Positions 48,183-58,830 of a stretch of DNA of 64,000 nt are shown here, one piece after another. Position 1 is the first letter of the stretch; every line of letters starts with the position of its first letter. The position numbers were made by a program, and so were the translations under genes. The stretch is from Pestalotiopsis fici W106-1. Lineage: Eukaryota; Ascomycota; Sordariomycetes; Amphisphaeriales; Sporocadaceae. The stretch lies in NCBI RefSeq assembly GCF_000516985.1, contig NW_006917097.1, positions 1,922,001 to 1,986,000 of the forward strand, given 5' to 3'. The notes beneath the pieces were generated by a model. The model saw nothing but the letters and a program-made list of their open reading frames with translations. It searched no databases and had not been told where the DNA came from.

Positions 48183-49308
48183 ATGGTCGCCAATCTGCAC
48201 GACTTGGACGCTCATGAGCAGCCATCAGATGAGCTGAGAGCCACCTGGAAATCTTACTACCGGTCTGACCACAGCGTTTTCGTGAATCATCCAGATATCG
48301 ATGATATTCATATTCCCTCAAAGGCTGCTGAATTTAGACAGTGTGGCGCCATCAAAGCCGAGGACCTCGTTACTGCTTTTGAACATATTGAGGGTTCCGA
48401 CTGGGATTCCAGTCAAGTCAAGCGGGATGCTCCCGTATATTTTCATCCACTACTTCCAGGTATTCTCTCTTCCTCAGATCATTTCAAACTCGACTGCAGA
48501 TGAAGAGGACATTAGATCACTGACACTTCGCTCAGGCCTACTTATTGTGCCTTCCCTGGTTCCACCAAGTACCCAGAAGGCTTTACTCTCCCGCATGGCT
48601 CACCGAGATCTCAGCAATCCCGCGCATAAAACAAACCTGCATCTTCATTATGATCTGCCATACATAGAAGGCGATGAAGCGAGTGATGCCTCCTTCTTCT
48701 CCCTCTCGCCAGATTCGCCCATCGCCTTCACTCCCAAGGATCCCAACGTGCACAAACCGTTATCCATCAAGCAGGTCCTGGAGAAGAAACTTAGCTGGGT
48801 CACTCTGGGCGGCCAATATGACTGGACCAACCGTGTCTATCCGGACGGAAAGCCTCCGGAATTCCCGTCAGACATCGCCAATTGTCTCCAGACGCTGTTT
48901 CCCCAGACTTTGGCCCAAGCGGCCATTGTCAACTTTTACAAAACTGGAGACACCATGATGATGCATCGAGATGTCAGCGAGGAAGCAAACAAGGGCTTGG
49001 TCAGTCTGAGCATTGGCTGCGATGCCTTGTTCATGATTGCACCCAACGACTATGCCGAACGCACTTCAAAGTCGGTTGACGACGACAAGTCAGAGAAGCC
49101 TTATCTTTTGCTCCGCCTCAAGTCTGGCGATGCCATCTACATGAGCGAGGAGTCTCGTTACGCATGGCACGGTGTTCCTAAGGTTCTGAAAGGAACGTGT
49201 CCTGAATTCTTGGCTGAGTGGCCTGCCGAGGATGGAAAATACGAGGATTGGAAAGGCTGGATGCAGAACAAGCGAATCAATCTCAATGTCAGGCAGGTAA
49301 AGGACTGA
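48183..49308 (+). CDS. AlkB-like 2-oxoglutarate/Fe(II) dioxygenase (ALKBH1 type)
   Basis: Two exons (48183-48459, 48536-49308; 76-nt intron) encode 349 residues. The double-stranded beta-helix has the iron triad His236-x-Asp238 (MMHRDVS) and His304 (YAWHGVPKV). The 2-oxoglutarate-binding Arg pair is at the C-terminus (KRINLNVRQV, Arg339 and Arg345). WVTLGGQYDWT and AAIVNFYKTGD are typical of the ALKBH1 subgroup. Family members demethylate nucleic acids, including tRNA and DNA, and the substrate here is not evident. The splice reads LLPG/LLIVPSL, joining the N-terminal region to the first core strand. No targeting peptide is obvious. Confidence 0.92.
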
Positions 49309-50316
49309 AGCGTTCAACTCCCCTCGCGCCTCCCCTCCTTCCCTTTTCCGCCCGGGGGCCTCTTGGTCCGCCAGAAGCAGTTTGATCCTCTACGACAAGC
49401 CTGGCCTTGTACGTCTGTGCGCGTGCCAAAGCAGAGTTCGCGACTTTCAATCAACACCGGGCACCATTTCCTGCGCAATAATCTGGATCGATGTCATGTT
49501 CAACCAGTTCGACACGTCCGCTGCAACGTGCCAATGCGCGTTGCAAGGTGCAGTGAGGTCTTGAGGATGTCACTGGGACAAGCGCTACGGTAACCAGGAT
49601 AAGTCGGACCTCCCCCACCCCCAGCATACGCGTGGTTGCTCAGCCAAGGAGATGCGGCATGTGCTCCCAAGCATATGAGGTTGAATAAACAGCCTATCCT
49701 CGCCTTCGGGCAATCAAAGGACGCAGTGGTCGAATGGTAGAAAGTCAAAGATAACCTCTTCAAACCTGAAAGCCACGAGTTCGAATTATTAACAAAAAGA
49801 AAAATCTCGAATAATATTTTTTTCGCCCCTGGCTTTCAGAAGGCTTGATGCTACGGAGAACCGTTTCCCCTTTCCAAGGCAGATGGAGGCACCTGACGAA
49901 TTGGCTTTCAGTGTCTTCATATCCCATACCAGACGAGCCAACACTCGATTCTCAAATCGAATGCACCAATGTTCATCCACCGATCCGAATCAAGTGGCCC
50001 TTTGGACCCGCAAGGCATTTAATGTGTGATGATCTTGAATGTGACAAAACATTAGCTTCGCAGCTGCTTGCTTCTACCAAATGCCCCGACCGAATGACTG
50101 GGCTTCGACTACCCTCTGCACAGCATTCAGCTTGTCACGCGAATTCTCCAGCCCTTCCAAGCTTTCGTCGGGTGCAAAGAGCGTGTGCAACAAACATATT
50201 GGGTCATTGGAAATATTGCGAATGATAACGAGACGATATATTGATATTTACGAGACGCTCGAACACAAGCGAGTGCCAGAAGTATGTACAATGAAACATG
50301 AAGGCAATCTGTTATT
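49309..50316. other. Convergent intergenic region
   Basis: About 1 kb between the AlkB-like gene (+) and the GDSL gene (-). It contains a weak tRNA-like stretch near 49720-49800 (see rejected items). No gene. Confidence 0.45.
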
Positions 50317-51174
50317 TTAGAAAAACGTTCCCGTCAAAGCTTCCACGAATGCTTGAGCGACGAGACGGTGAATAGCCTGCCCAGCGTGGTACCCGTCATA
50401 CCAAACACAAGTCGTGCCGTCAGTGTTGGAACACGTAGCGTCGGTAGCGCCGTATGCGGTAGGGTCGCTCAAGACGGCCTCAAAGGAAGCCTCGGTGGCG
50501 ATTACCTGGGCCGTGATGGCGCTGTTGGCAGTTTTGAATGTCTCCAGGCGAGCTTCGAGAGCATCATTGTATGCAGTGATGTTGGATACCAGGTTCGCCA
50601 GGGAGGATTCGCTCGAATAGAGGAAGCTTGGTGCGTTGTTGAATGGCGGAACGGTCAAGAGCGCAAAATTAGTGACGCCCTTATCAGCCAGATCCTGCAA
50701 GAGGTCAAAGTACTCGTCCATGATGGAATCAATGGGCGACGCCGTTCCGTCCCACCAAGGGTTGCCAACGTCATTGATGCCAATCCACACAGCCGCCAGC
50801 AGGTCGTCAGACGTCCAGGGCGCGTAGTCGGGTTTATCAGCCAGGTACTGATCAAAGTACCCTACTTGGTCCTGGACATCGGGCGTTGAGCCACGAACCA
50901 GAGATGTGTCGACAGTTGCACCGTAGACGGCAAAGTCGTACGTAAGCAGCAATGTCGTGTTGTACTCCTCTGTTACCATGCCCGCCCAGTTGAGGCCGCC
51001 CGACGTCGTCGAGCCGCCATTTCCCATGGGATTGCTTGCGGACGGATACCCCGAGGTTATCCAGAAGCCAGTAGACGAATACGAATCACCGAAAACGACC
51101 ATGTATTTCGTTTCAGCCGCGCAGGCAAGACCGAAGGCTGCCGCCAGGGCCAGCTGCTTGTTGAGCTGCACCAT
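50317..51174 (-). CDS. Secreted GDSL/SGNH esterase (CE16-like)
   Basis: An intronless 285-residue protein. The signal peptide is about 1-20. The SGNH hydrolase motifs are in order: GDSYS (block I, nucleophile Ser31), GATVDTS (block II), GIND (132-135, block III Asn134) and DGYHAG (block V, Asp260 and His263). The length and WITSGYP segment resemble fungal CE16 acetylesterases, which remove acetyl groups from hemicellulose oligosaccharides. A general lipase/esterase role cannot be excluded. It lies tail to head with the ceramidase gene on the same strand. Confidence 0.9.
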   Translation of the reverse strand: MVQLNKQLALAAAFGLACAAETKYMVVFGDSYSSTGFWITSGYPSASNPMGNGGSTTSGGLNWAGMVTEEYNTTLLLTYDFAVYGATVDTSLVRGSTPDVQDQVGYFDQYLADKPDYAPWTSDDLLAAVWIGINDVGNPWWDGTASPIDSIMDEYFDLLQDLADKGVTNFALLTVPPFNNAPSFLYSSESSLANLVSNITAYNDALEARLETFKTANSAITAQVIATEASFEAVLSDPTAYGATDATCSNTDGTTCVWYDGYHAGQAIHRLVAQAFVEALTGTFF

Positions 51175-51898
51175 TGCAGAATAATTTGGAACGGCCGAGA
51201 AAAGAAAGACTAATATTTGAAGATGTAACCACCAGTGGTTCTGCGAAATTTAAAGAAGAGTACCAACATATTGAGCTTCTTGGTAGAGGCGGCGGCGGCA
51301 GTGACTATATACCAATCTATATTCGGTTGCGCAACTTTAGTAAACGTTGATTGGTAAGGGGCCAGAAAAGGTGCGAAGCAACACGTCAGTCATGTCTGTT
51401 CTACATTGCTGCAATGGACATATTCCTAGGTCGTTCCGCCAATGAAAGACGTCGCTGCGTTTCGAATATGGAAGCGGCAGGGATTCGGCCGTGGAGCTCT
51501 GGGATTGCGAGGGGCTCCGGGTGGCTCTCGGGTGGGGACAGGCCGGAAGTTCTGAATTGGATTCCTAAGGTGCTACTCACCAGGATCCCATTTCATTCAA
51601 GACTACTTGAGATAGCATGAAAGTGCGCTCCAACATCTTGAAGAGACCGACAGTTTCCTTTTACATAGCAGGGATGTCGCTCCGGCGCCGTCGGCAACGT
51701 GAAAACTTCAGTCCTTGAGCGCCACACTCCAAGATACACTCAAAAACACCGAATGGGAAGAGTGTAGGGTGAATGGAACAAAAGACATTGACATTCATAC
51801 TACGATATATACAATTCCTGAGAGTTTACCGGGATCAGACCCGTCAGACCTTTATCCGCAGGTCAAGACTCGTACATATAAATGAGACAACAAGTGGC
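51175..51898. other. Intergenic region upstream of the GDSL esterase
   Basis: About 720 nt, probably the GDSL promoter plus the ceramidase 3' end. No gene seen. Confidence 0.45.
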
Positions 51899-54413
51899 TC
51901 AAGTCAGCGTGAAAGTGTCGCTCGCGCCCTCGAACGCCGTGATCCCTCCCCCGATGAGGTTCTTCCAGTCGCCATAGTACTTGATGCGGTATGTGCCGGC
52001 GTCGGCATCAGTCTCCGTCTCCCAGCTGATGGTGACGTCGCTGTAGGCGAGTATGGTGTTGGTCCGAGTCCAGGTGTAGACGAGGGACCAGTCACTGTCG
52101 TCGCGGACCTGGGTCCAAGTATCACCATTGTCCAGCCGCTCGACTGCTGCGTACGTGCCCTCGAGCCGCAGGTTGTTGCGCGGGTTGGCGCCCACAAAGG
52201 TCGCGTTGACAACGGCGCCCCGCGCGTACGAGGCAGCCGGCTGGCCCGTCACGTCGCCAAAGGAGGAACCGATTGGCGCCGCGTCAAAGACGACGCCCGT
52301 GATGAAGCTCAGCGAGTTGTCCCGGTTGTCAGGCGGCGAGGGTCCCGGGGGCGGAGAAGAAGTGGCCGATGGGGCCAAGTACTGGATGTTGCTGACGGTG
52401 AGGTTGATGTAGGCGTTGAGCTCATATGGGCCGTAGAGAGTCGATGCGCCTTCGTACCGTTGGATGTTGTATTCTTCGGTTGTGGCTACGTAGTGAGCAT
52501 ATGTGTTGGCCGGGCCTCCAAGCACCACAACAGGCTCCGTGTCCGTGATGATGTCGGCAGCAGCCTCCTTGACGGCGTTTCTCCAGCGCCTACCCGCCAT
52601 GGTGGTGGCCTCGCTCGGGCTGACGATGATGACGAACTGACCGACGCGGAGAAGCTGTACATCAACAATGTTCGGGCTCCAGGCATAAGGCGTGTCGAGC
52701 TCGCCCACATCCAGCAGAACCGGCTTCTGGCCCTGACAAGCCTTCTGCGCTGGAGAAGGCTCCTTCAGTAGACCGCTCACGATCGCCCAGATGGGGTTTG
52801 CGCTCGGGCTGCCCGAGTCCCCTTGGGTAAAGTCAAAGGCTCCAGGCCAGTCAGAAGTTCCTGCAGCAAATGAATACCCCAGAGCGGCCGGGCAGCTCTG
52901 GACGACAGTGCCATTGTCGAGGGGAAACTGGTAGTACGACATGTTTTGGTAAAAGTGGAACGACTTGACAGAAGTTCCTACAACGGGTGTGCCAGAAGAA
53001 GAGAAGGAATCCTGAAGAACATGGGTCAGCAAGAGCACGAGTTTGGAAATTAGGCTCTCATACGTAAACCGACTGGGCTCCTGCATATTGGCGACGTCCC
53101 ATGTCATAGCAGCTTGTGACGCCTAGATCGACATTCTGGAAAAGGGGACCTCGACCATGACAAGACTGCGATTTTCCGTCGGCACAAGTGCTGTTTTCGT
53201 AGCTACATTGCTGTCCTGATCCATCGTCACACCTGAAATTGTTCATGTTAGCCAATTTCCAACTAGAGTTGACAGTATGCTGATGCTTACCAAGCACCCA
53301 AGACATTTGGTGTAGTATCTCCAACATTGGCCTGCGAGAAGCCAGCCACAAAGTCATCAGCAGCGCTGTCGTCACTGGCGATGTTCTTCTCAAACATGAC
53401 GGCCGCGACGCCCTTGTTGTCTCCAGACACGTGAGTGTTGTTTCCCAGCATGGAGGTACCATGCACGGGGAACCAGGTCAGAATACCAATGTTCTTGCTA
53501 TCAGAGGCACGCTGGAATTTGAGGACGGTCATCGTCTTATCGACTGTGTCGGAATACTGAGCCCTCTCAGTCTCTGGGTTGGCCATGTAGGCGTACAAGC
53601 TTCGGCTGAGATTACCGTCATCAATGTCAACAGTACCTATAGATATGTTAGATACAGCAGTCCGTTTTGTGTCTGTCAGATACCAAGCACAGTGTACTGA
53701 CCAAAATCGAGATAACCCTGTAAGACTTGTCAGCATGAATTTATTTCCCCCCATCTTCAGAGACCGAGGCATACCTCTTCGAGAGACTCATGAGCACGCT
53801 GAATGGAAAGAACAGTTCCATCAACAATGGCTTGGTAACTCTGCTCATCGTATCCCAGACTGGTGATCTGCGGGAGCAGATAGTTGAACCAGGCTCCGGG
53901 ACCAGAGTGGGAGTGCGTCCCCGTCAGCGCGATATTGGACTGGCCATAAACAGAGTATTCCGAGCCAAGAGCAGCCACGCCTTCCAAGACGCCATATCGG
54001 ATTGCCGTGTCACCAGACTGGGTGTCAAGGATAATATAGACGAAGCGGTCGTCTGGGTTGTTCACATCGCCAATGATGAAAGCCCGTGAGTAGATGCGTT
54101 GGCGGATACCGGTACCTGTCTGAGCGGTATCGGCATAGCCTGCAAAATTGATCTCGACAGCAGGTCCAGTGATGTCGGCCTTGCCAACGCCCAGCAGATA
54201 CTTGTCTCCTGTTCCCGTCGCGCGCGTCTTGGCGAGTAGGGACTCGTGAAGATTATTCTCTGGAATTTTGAAAGACTTGGATCTGACGGGGCCGTTGAAG
54301 TTGGAAGCAGCAAATACTGCCAGTATGAACAAGGAGATTGCCGAAATGGCAATGAACAGCGATCGCCTCGGAGCCCTTGGGCTGCTGTTGAGTTGCGAGT
54401 ATCGCGACGCCAT
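51899..54413 (-). CDS. Neutral ceramidase
   Basis: Five exons (53775-54413, 53702-53717, 53291-53636, 53064-53232, 51899-53011; introns of 57, 65, 58 and 52 nt) encode 760 residues. Exon 2 is only 16 nt and encodes GYLDF plus a split Gly. A short basic cytosolic tail and hydrophobic anchor (about 18-37) suggest a type II membrane or secreted form. The core has GVGKADITGP, the zinc-site GTHSHSGPG, a Cys-rich loop (CHGRGP) and a C-terminal Ig-like domain after a Pro-rich linker. By family knowledge it splits ceramide to sphingosine and fatty acid. The amidase hexapeptide, usually GDxSPN, reads GDTTPN here with Thr327 at the nucleophile position. Confidence 0.93.
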
Positions 54414-56667
54414 TGCGCTCAAGGTCACTCACGTGTCAGGTGAGGGATCAATTAGGCTAGGTGAAGTTGCACGGCGAGGATCGACAGTGGGAGGTCAAGT
54501 CAAGCTTTTTATTCCAGGCAACGTCTGCCCAGGAAGAGTAGGATTTGCACGAGCCAGACGGAATCTTGACAAGGCTCGAATTTGCTTTCCCCTCTCCGTT
54601 GAGTGCAACGTTGGCGGGTTGGGGTTTGTCATATGGGCTTAATCTTCTGGCAGCGAAGATATCCTTACATAGTATATGCATCGCAAGTGTGGCCCCTTCC
54701 TTGGGTGACTCTCGCTTGTGCTACATACACCAGGCCATGCCCATTCTCACCAGACCGCTGCTATCCCATCAGAGAGCTAGGCCGCGCAGCAGGAATCAGG
54801 CCGCCAATAGCCAGGCTTGGGGACCTCCAAAACAGGGCATTTGAACGGACAGCCTGCCAACGCGACCAGCATCATTTCCTGCAATGGGACAAGAAAGCTC
54901 CCACCTGAGCCAACACGAAGATACTCAGGCGGGCGATCATCACATGCACCCCTGGGCGGATGCCAACCCAGGGGGTGGGAGGGGGTAGGAATGGCTAATC
55001 ACTGATCGAGCTGAGGGTTGCATCGCAGTACGGGACGACTATGTCATTGAAGAAGCGGGCCAAGGCCGGATCAGAGATGGGGATAGGTTTATGTATCTCT
55101 TTTTTGTCATTTGCTCGTTCTGCTCTGCCCGGAAGCGAAATGCGGGGGACACCTTGGACGGTCATTCGCCGTGCGTGTCTTGCTTTCTATGTGTGGCCAA
55201 GCCACCTTCTCATTTCGCACGCGACAAATCATATACCGAGCGCGTGCAAAGTCAAATTTCCTGGGTCCAAGCAATGATATCACAAAGTCGACTCTCGAGG
55301 ACCACACCAAGACTTGAGAGCTGGGGGTTATCGTGGTAGTAAAGCGGTAATTTTTGTCCCCTGTCACCAAGGAGAGAAAAAGGAAAGATAGCAGATAACT
55401 ACAAACCCCGAAGTGCTTGCTATGATCAAGATTAGGCACATGTCGATTCAAGGTTGTGTTGGGCGCTTTGTGGACGGGCAATAGTATGGATGCAGGCACA
55501 GTGAGCTAACCCCTATCGCGCCCTATACCCGATCTCCAGCTTGGCCTCGAGTTACTACGATTGGTGGCCTTCAGACGGCAAAGGACCCGCCAGCTAAGGG
55601 GTATCCATCAAGATATCAGAGCTGAGATATAGTACATTGAGTGCTTGGCAAAATAAGTGCTACGCAATCTATTGATAACCGCGTTCTAATCCAACCTGGG
55701 GGAAGGGGGATATTGAGATAAATGTCGCTGTTGATGGTACGTACTACGTATGTAGAACACTACACGGCCAGGGGCACCCTTGAGAATAGATATTCGTCCA
55801 TGAGTCCTGCGACGTCCTTGGAAATGAACTGACCTCTGGCTATGCAACAGCAGGACCAAGCTATGGCGGTGAGATTGTGGGCCTTTGATGACTTGTTGTC
55901 CATGCTGGTCTCGAGATCCATAGACCGCTTATAAACTTCCTATAAGAAAAGGCACAAGCAATCATTAGCTATTAGGAAGATGGCCGAAACCGGTTGAAGT
56001 CGCGACCAAGATAAAACCGCAATCTTCCCCAGGTACCTATTGTTGATAGATTTCTCACATGGGCCTGACTGGTTTCTCAAGCTTTGAGTTGATCACCCTG
56101 CTGTTCTGCAACTGGTTATCTCCCAGGTATTCGATAATAACCGAAGAAGTCATATGCCCGACATGAACTAATATGTCTGTCTTCCCGCTATCAAGAGATC
56201 CCACCCATTTTAATTGCCCAGACAGGTCGCCAGAGAACTGATTGAGCCCTCTGATCGACTTTCATGGTAGAGCATCAAAACTGATGCCTAGATCTCACTG
56301 GATCGGTCATGCCATTATTCATATTCATAAATGTGGAACGTCAACTCGCTATAGCTGTAGTCAGCACATATTGAGAGAATATTTATAGGTACATTAAGGT
56401 AGGTGCCGTAGCGCTATGGGCGGTCCACGGGTGTTGCGGAGCCGAACATTCGCTAGTAGCAGACCCCTGACTTACCCACCTTAGCATCAAATCCACAGAA
56501 CCTTGATTGGCGATAAGCAGCTTTCCACACACTCTTATCGGCCAGCTAGCTGCCTGATACTATTGCCATTTCAAAAAAACGTCATGCGAACACGACTGTA
56601 AGCAGCCGCCCTGTGCCCTGCAGAACCGCCTGGACGACGACCACGACGACGCCGCGACTCCCCAGTA
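54414..56667. other. Divergent intergenic region, 2.25 kb
   Basis: Between the ceramidase (-) and the G-patch gene (+). Short overlapping frames only. No domain, repeat or RNA gene recognised. Confidence 0.45.
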
Positions 56668-58830
56668 ATGTCCTACAAACGCTCGCGCAGGGACTTCGAA
56701 GCAGACCTGCAAGCCCAGCAATCGCCCTACGTTCTCTTTGGCACCCCGCTGCCACCGTCTGACCCGTCTGTCCGCGACGATGGCTCCTACGTACCCGTGT
56801 GGAAGCAGGAGGTGACCGACGACCGAGGCCGCAAGCGTCTCCATGGTGCCTTCACTGGAGGTTGGAGCGCCGGCTACTTCAACACCGTCGGCTCCAAGGA
56901 GGGATGGACGCCCAGCACGTTCGTGTCCTCGCGAACGAAGCGCTGGAAAGATGACGACAAGAAGGGCGCCCAGCGGCCCGAGGACTTTATGGACGAGGAA
57001 GATCTTGCTGAGAAAGCCGAGAACGAGAAGCTACAGACGGCCGACGGCTTCGCTGGCCTGGGCTCTACGCAACGGGATGGCGCCAACCAAGGTGGACTGG
57101 CAGGTCTGTTCCGCGTCCAGGGCGACACCATGGGCGTGAAGCTGCTCAGGCGAATGGGCTGGAAGGAAGGCCAAGGCATTGGGCCCAAAGTCCGCCGGAA
57201 AGCGCGTCTTGATATTGGGGGCAAGCATCAGGACAACACCGATACTCACCTGTTTGCACCAGAGAACGTCCAGATGATAGCTATCGTCAAGAAACTGGAT
57301 CGCAAAGGTCTAGGCTACGCCGGCGAGTCTAAACTGACTCCCGTCTCCACAAACACAAAGGCCAAGGATCAAGGAAGCTCAGACGAAGAGGAGGAGTATG
57401 GAACACTGATACGTCCACCAAGCTTTAAAAAGAAGAAGCCCAAATCAGTCCGAGGAGGAATCGGGATTGGCATCCTTAACGACAATGGCTCGGACGATGA
57501 GGATCCATACGAGGTCGGTCCCCGAATATCATACAACAGGGTGACTGGAGGAGATAAGAAGAAGAAAAAGGCTTCAAATACAACGAGCGCAAACCCAAGT
57601 TTGCGCTCTGCGCCCGTGTTCATTTCCAAAAAGACTGTGCTATCGAAAGCAGGGAAGAACCTGAAAAGATGCCACGATGGCCGTTTTCCTCTGGAGGGCT
57701 TCGTATTTGGTATGGCATCAGAAGACCTCACATCGGCAATAAACTCCCAGGGCAAATATCCTCCACCGCAAATCCCGCCAGGTTGGAAGACAAGCAAGCT
57801 GAAAGGAGGCACTTCGAGCAACTCGGCTTACACGTCCACTGCCGATGCTGCCAAGGCCTCCCAACTCGATCCCAAATCACGAGCTGCTCTTCTTGGAGAG
57901 TCTCAGTTACCTGGAAAGTCCGTCTTTGATTTCCTGAACCCGGAAGCGAGAAGTCGAATTGCGGTTGCTACAGGAAAAGAAAACCTTCCACAAGCCCTAG
58001 GAGAAATTCCGGCTGGATATGCTTTGACGCCCGAAGAAAAGCAACGCGAATTACTGGCCCAAGTTCCGAAGCTGGAAAAGGAGACCGCCATAGCTGCCAT
58101 CACCCGCGGCGCTAGTGGAACCGCCCCCTATGCAGACGACGAGGCCAAGCGTACTCGATATCGAACGTATCTTGAGTACTCGGCAGGCTTTTCCAAGGCC
58201 TCTCTTCCCAGCAAATTGGCGTCACAAAGCAGCCAAGATTGGTTGAGAGAGCTACGTGAGTTCCATAGCTGTGCCATGATCTTCCGCCCAATGACCGGAA
58301 TGATGGCATCTAGATTCACAACTTCTTCATCGTCAAAGTTCATTGGTGGCAACTCTGGAGACAGTGATGAGCTTGTATCAAAACCGGCGCCCAAACCTAC
58401 CGATCCAGCTGAAGAAGCCGCAAAGATGGGAATGTACGGCACCATGACAAGATCAACGACGGACTTTTATCCTACTAGGCTGCTGTGCAAAAGGTTCAAT
58501 GTGCCCGCGCCGGTTCATGTCCAGCCTGACGCCGAACCTGATTCTGCTTCAAAGAATACTGCAAGCGCCTGGAATATGCCAGCTCCCTCGAATGGCCGTG
58601 GCAGTGTGGCCATGACTCTGGATGATTTGCTACAGCAGGCTCAAGCCAATTCCTTGGATGCGCCGCTTGCTCTCAAGGTGACAGAAGACACTGCCGAACT
58701 GGTGAAACCTGCTTCAACGGCCACAAAGGTCGAAATAGATTCCAGTGTAAACGAGGCCGTGGAGGGTAACCGAGCACAAGATGATGTCTTGAAAGCCATT
58801 TTTGGCGATAGTAGCGATGATGAAGATTGA
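56668..58830 (+). CDS. G-patch domain protein, GPATCH1 family
   Basis: An intronless 720-residue protein. The N-terminal region (about 20-120: YVLFGTPLPP, HGAFTGGWSAGYFNTVGSKEGW) is the conserved block found before the G-patch in GPATCH1-like proteins. The G-patch follows at about 155-180 (GVKLLRRMGWKEGQGIG). The rest is low complexity with Lys-rich nuclear-signal-like stretches (KKKKPKS, DKKKKKAS), a conserved PPPQIPPGW segment near residue 370 and an acidic C-terminus (FGDSSDDED). By family knowledge it is a spliceosome-associated protein that can activate a DEAH helicase. No operon-like context. Confidence 0.92.
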   Translation: MSYKRSRRDFEADLQAQQSPYVLFGTPLPPSDPSVRDDGSYVPVWKQEVTDDRGRKRLHGAFTGGWSAGYFNTVGSKEGWTPSTFVSSRTKRWKDDDKKGAQRPEDFMDEEDLAEKAENEKLQTADGFAGLGSTQRDGANQGGLAGLFRVQGDTMGVKLLRRMGWKEGQGIGPKVRRKARLDIGGKHQDNTDTHLFAPENVQMIAIVKKLDRKGLGYAGESKLTPVSTNTKAKDQGSSDEEEEYGTLIRPPSFKKKKPKSVRGGIGIGILNDNGSDDEDPYEVGPRISYNRVTGGDKKKKKASNTTSANPSLRSAPVFISKKTVLSKAGKNLKRCHDGRFPLEGFVFGMASEDLTSAINSQGKYPPPQIPPGWKTSKLKGGTSSNSAYTSTADAAKASQLDPKSRAALLGESQLPGKSVFDFLNPEARSRIAVATGKENLPQALGEIPAGYALTPEEKQRELLAQVPKLEKETAIAAITRGASGTAPYADDEAKRTRYRTYLEYSAGFSKASLPSKLASQSSQDWLRELREFHSCAMIFRPMTGMMASRFTTSSSSKFIGGNSGDSDELVSKPAPKPTDPAEEAAKMGMYGTMTRSTTDFYPTRLLCKRFNVPAPVHVQPDAEPDSASKNTASAWNMPAPSNGRGSVAMTLDDLLQQAQANSLDAPLALKVTEDTAELVKPASTATKVEIDSSVNEAVEGNRAQDDVLKAIFGDSSDDED

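Noticed and set aside
49720..49800. tRNA-like stretch
   Set aside because: TGGTCGAATGG fits the A-box pattern and GTTCGAAT resembles a B-box, but the acceptor and D-stem do not pair and no sensible anticodon arm forms. At most a degenerate relic.
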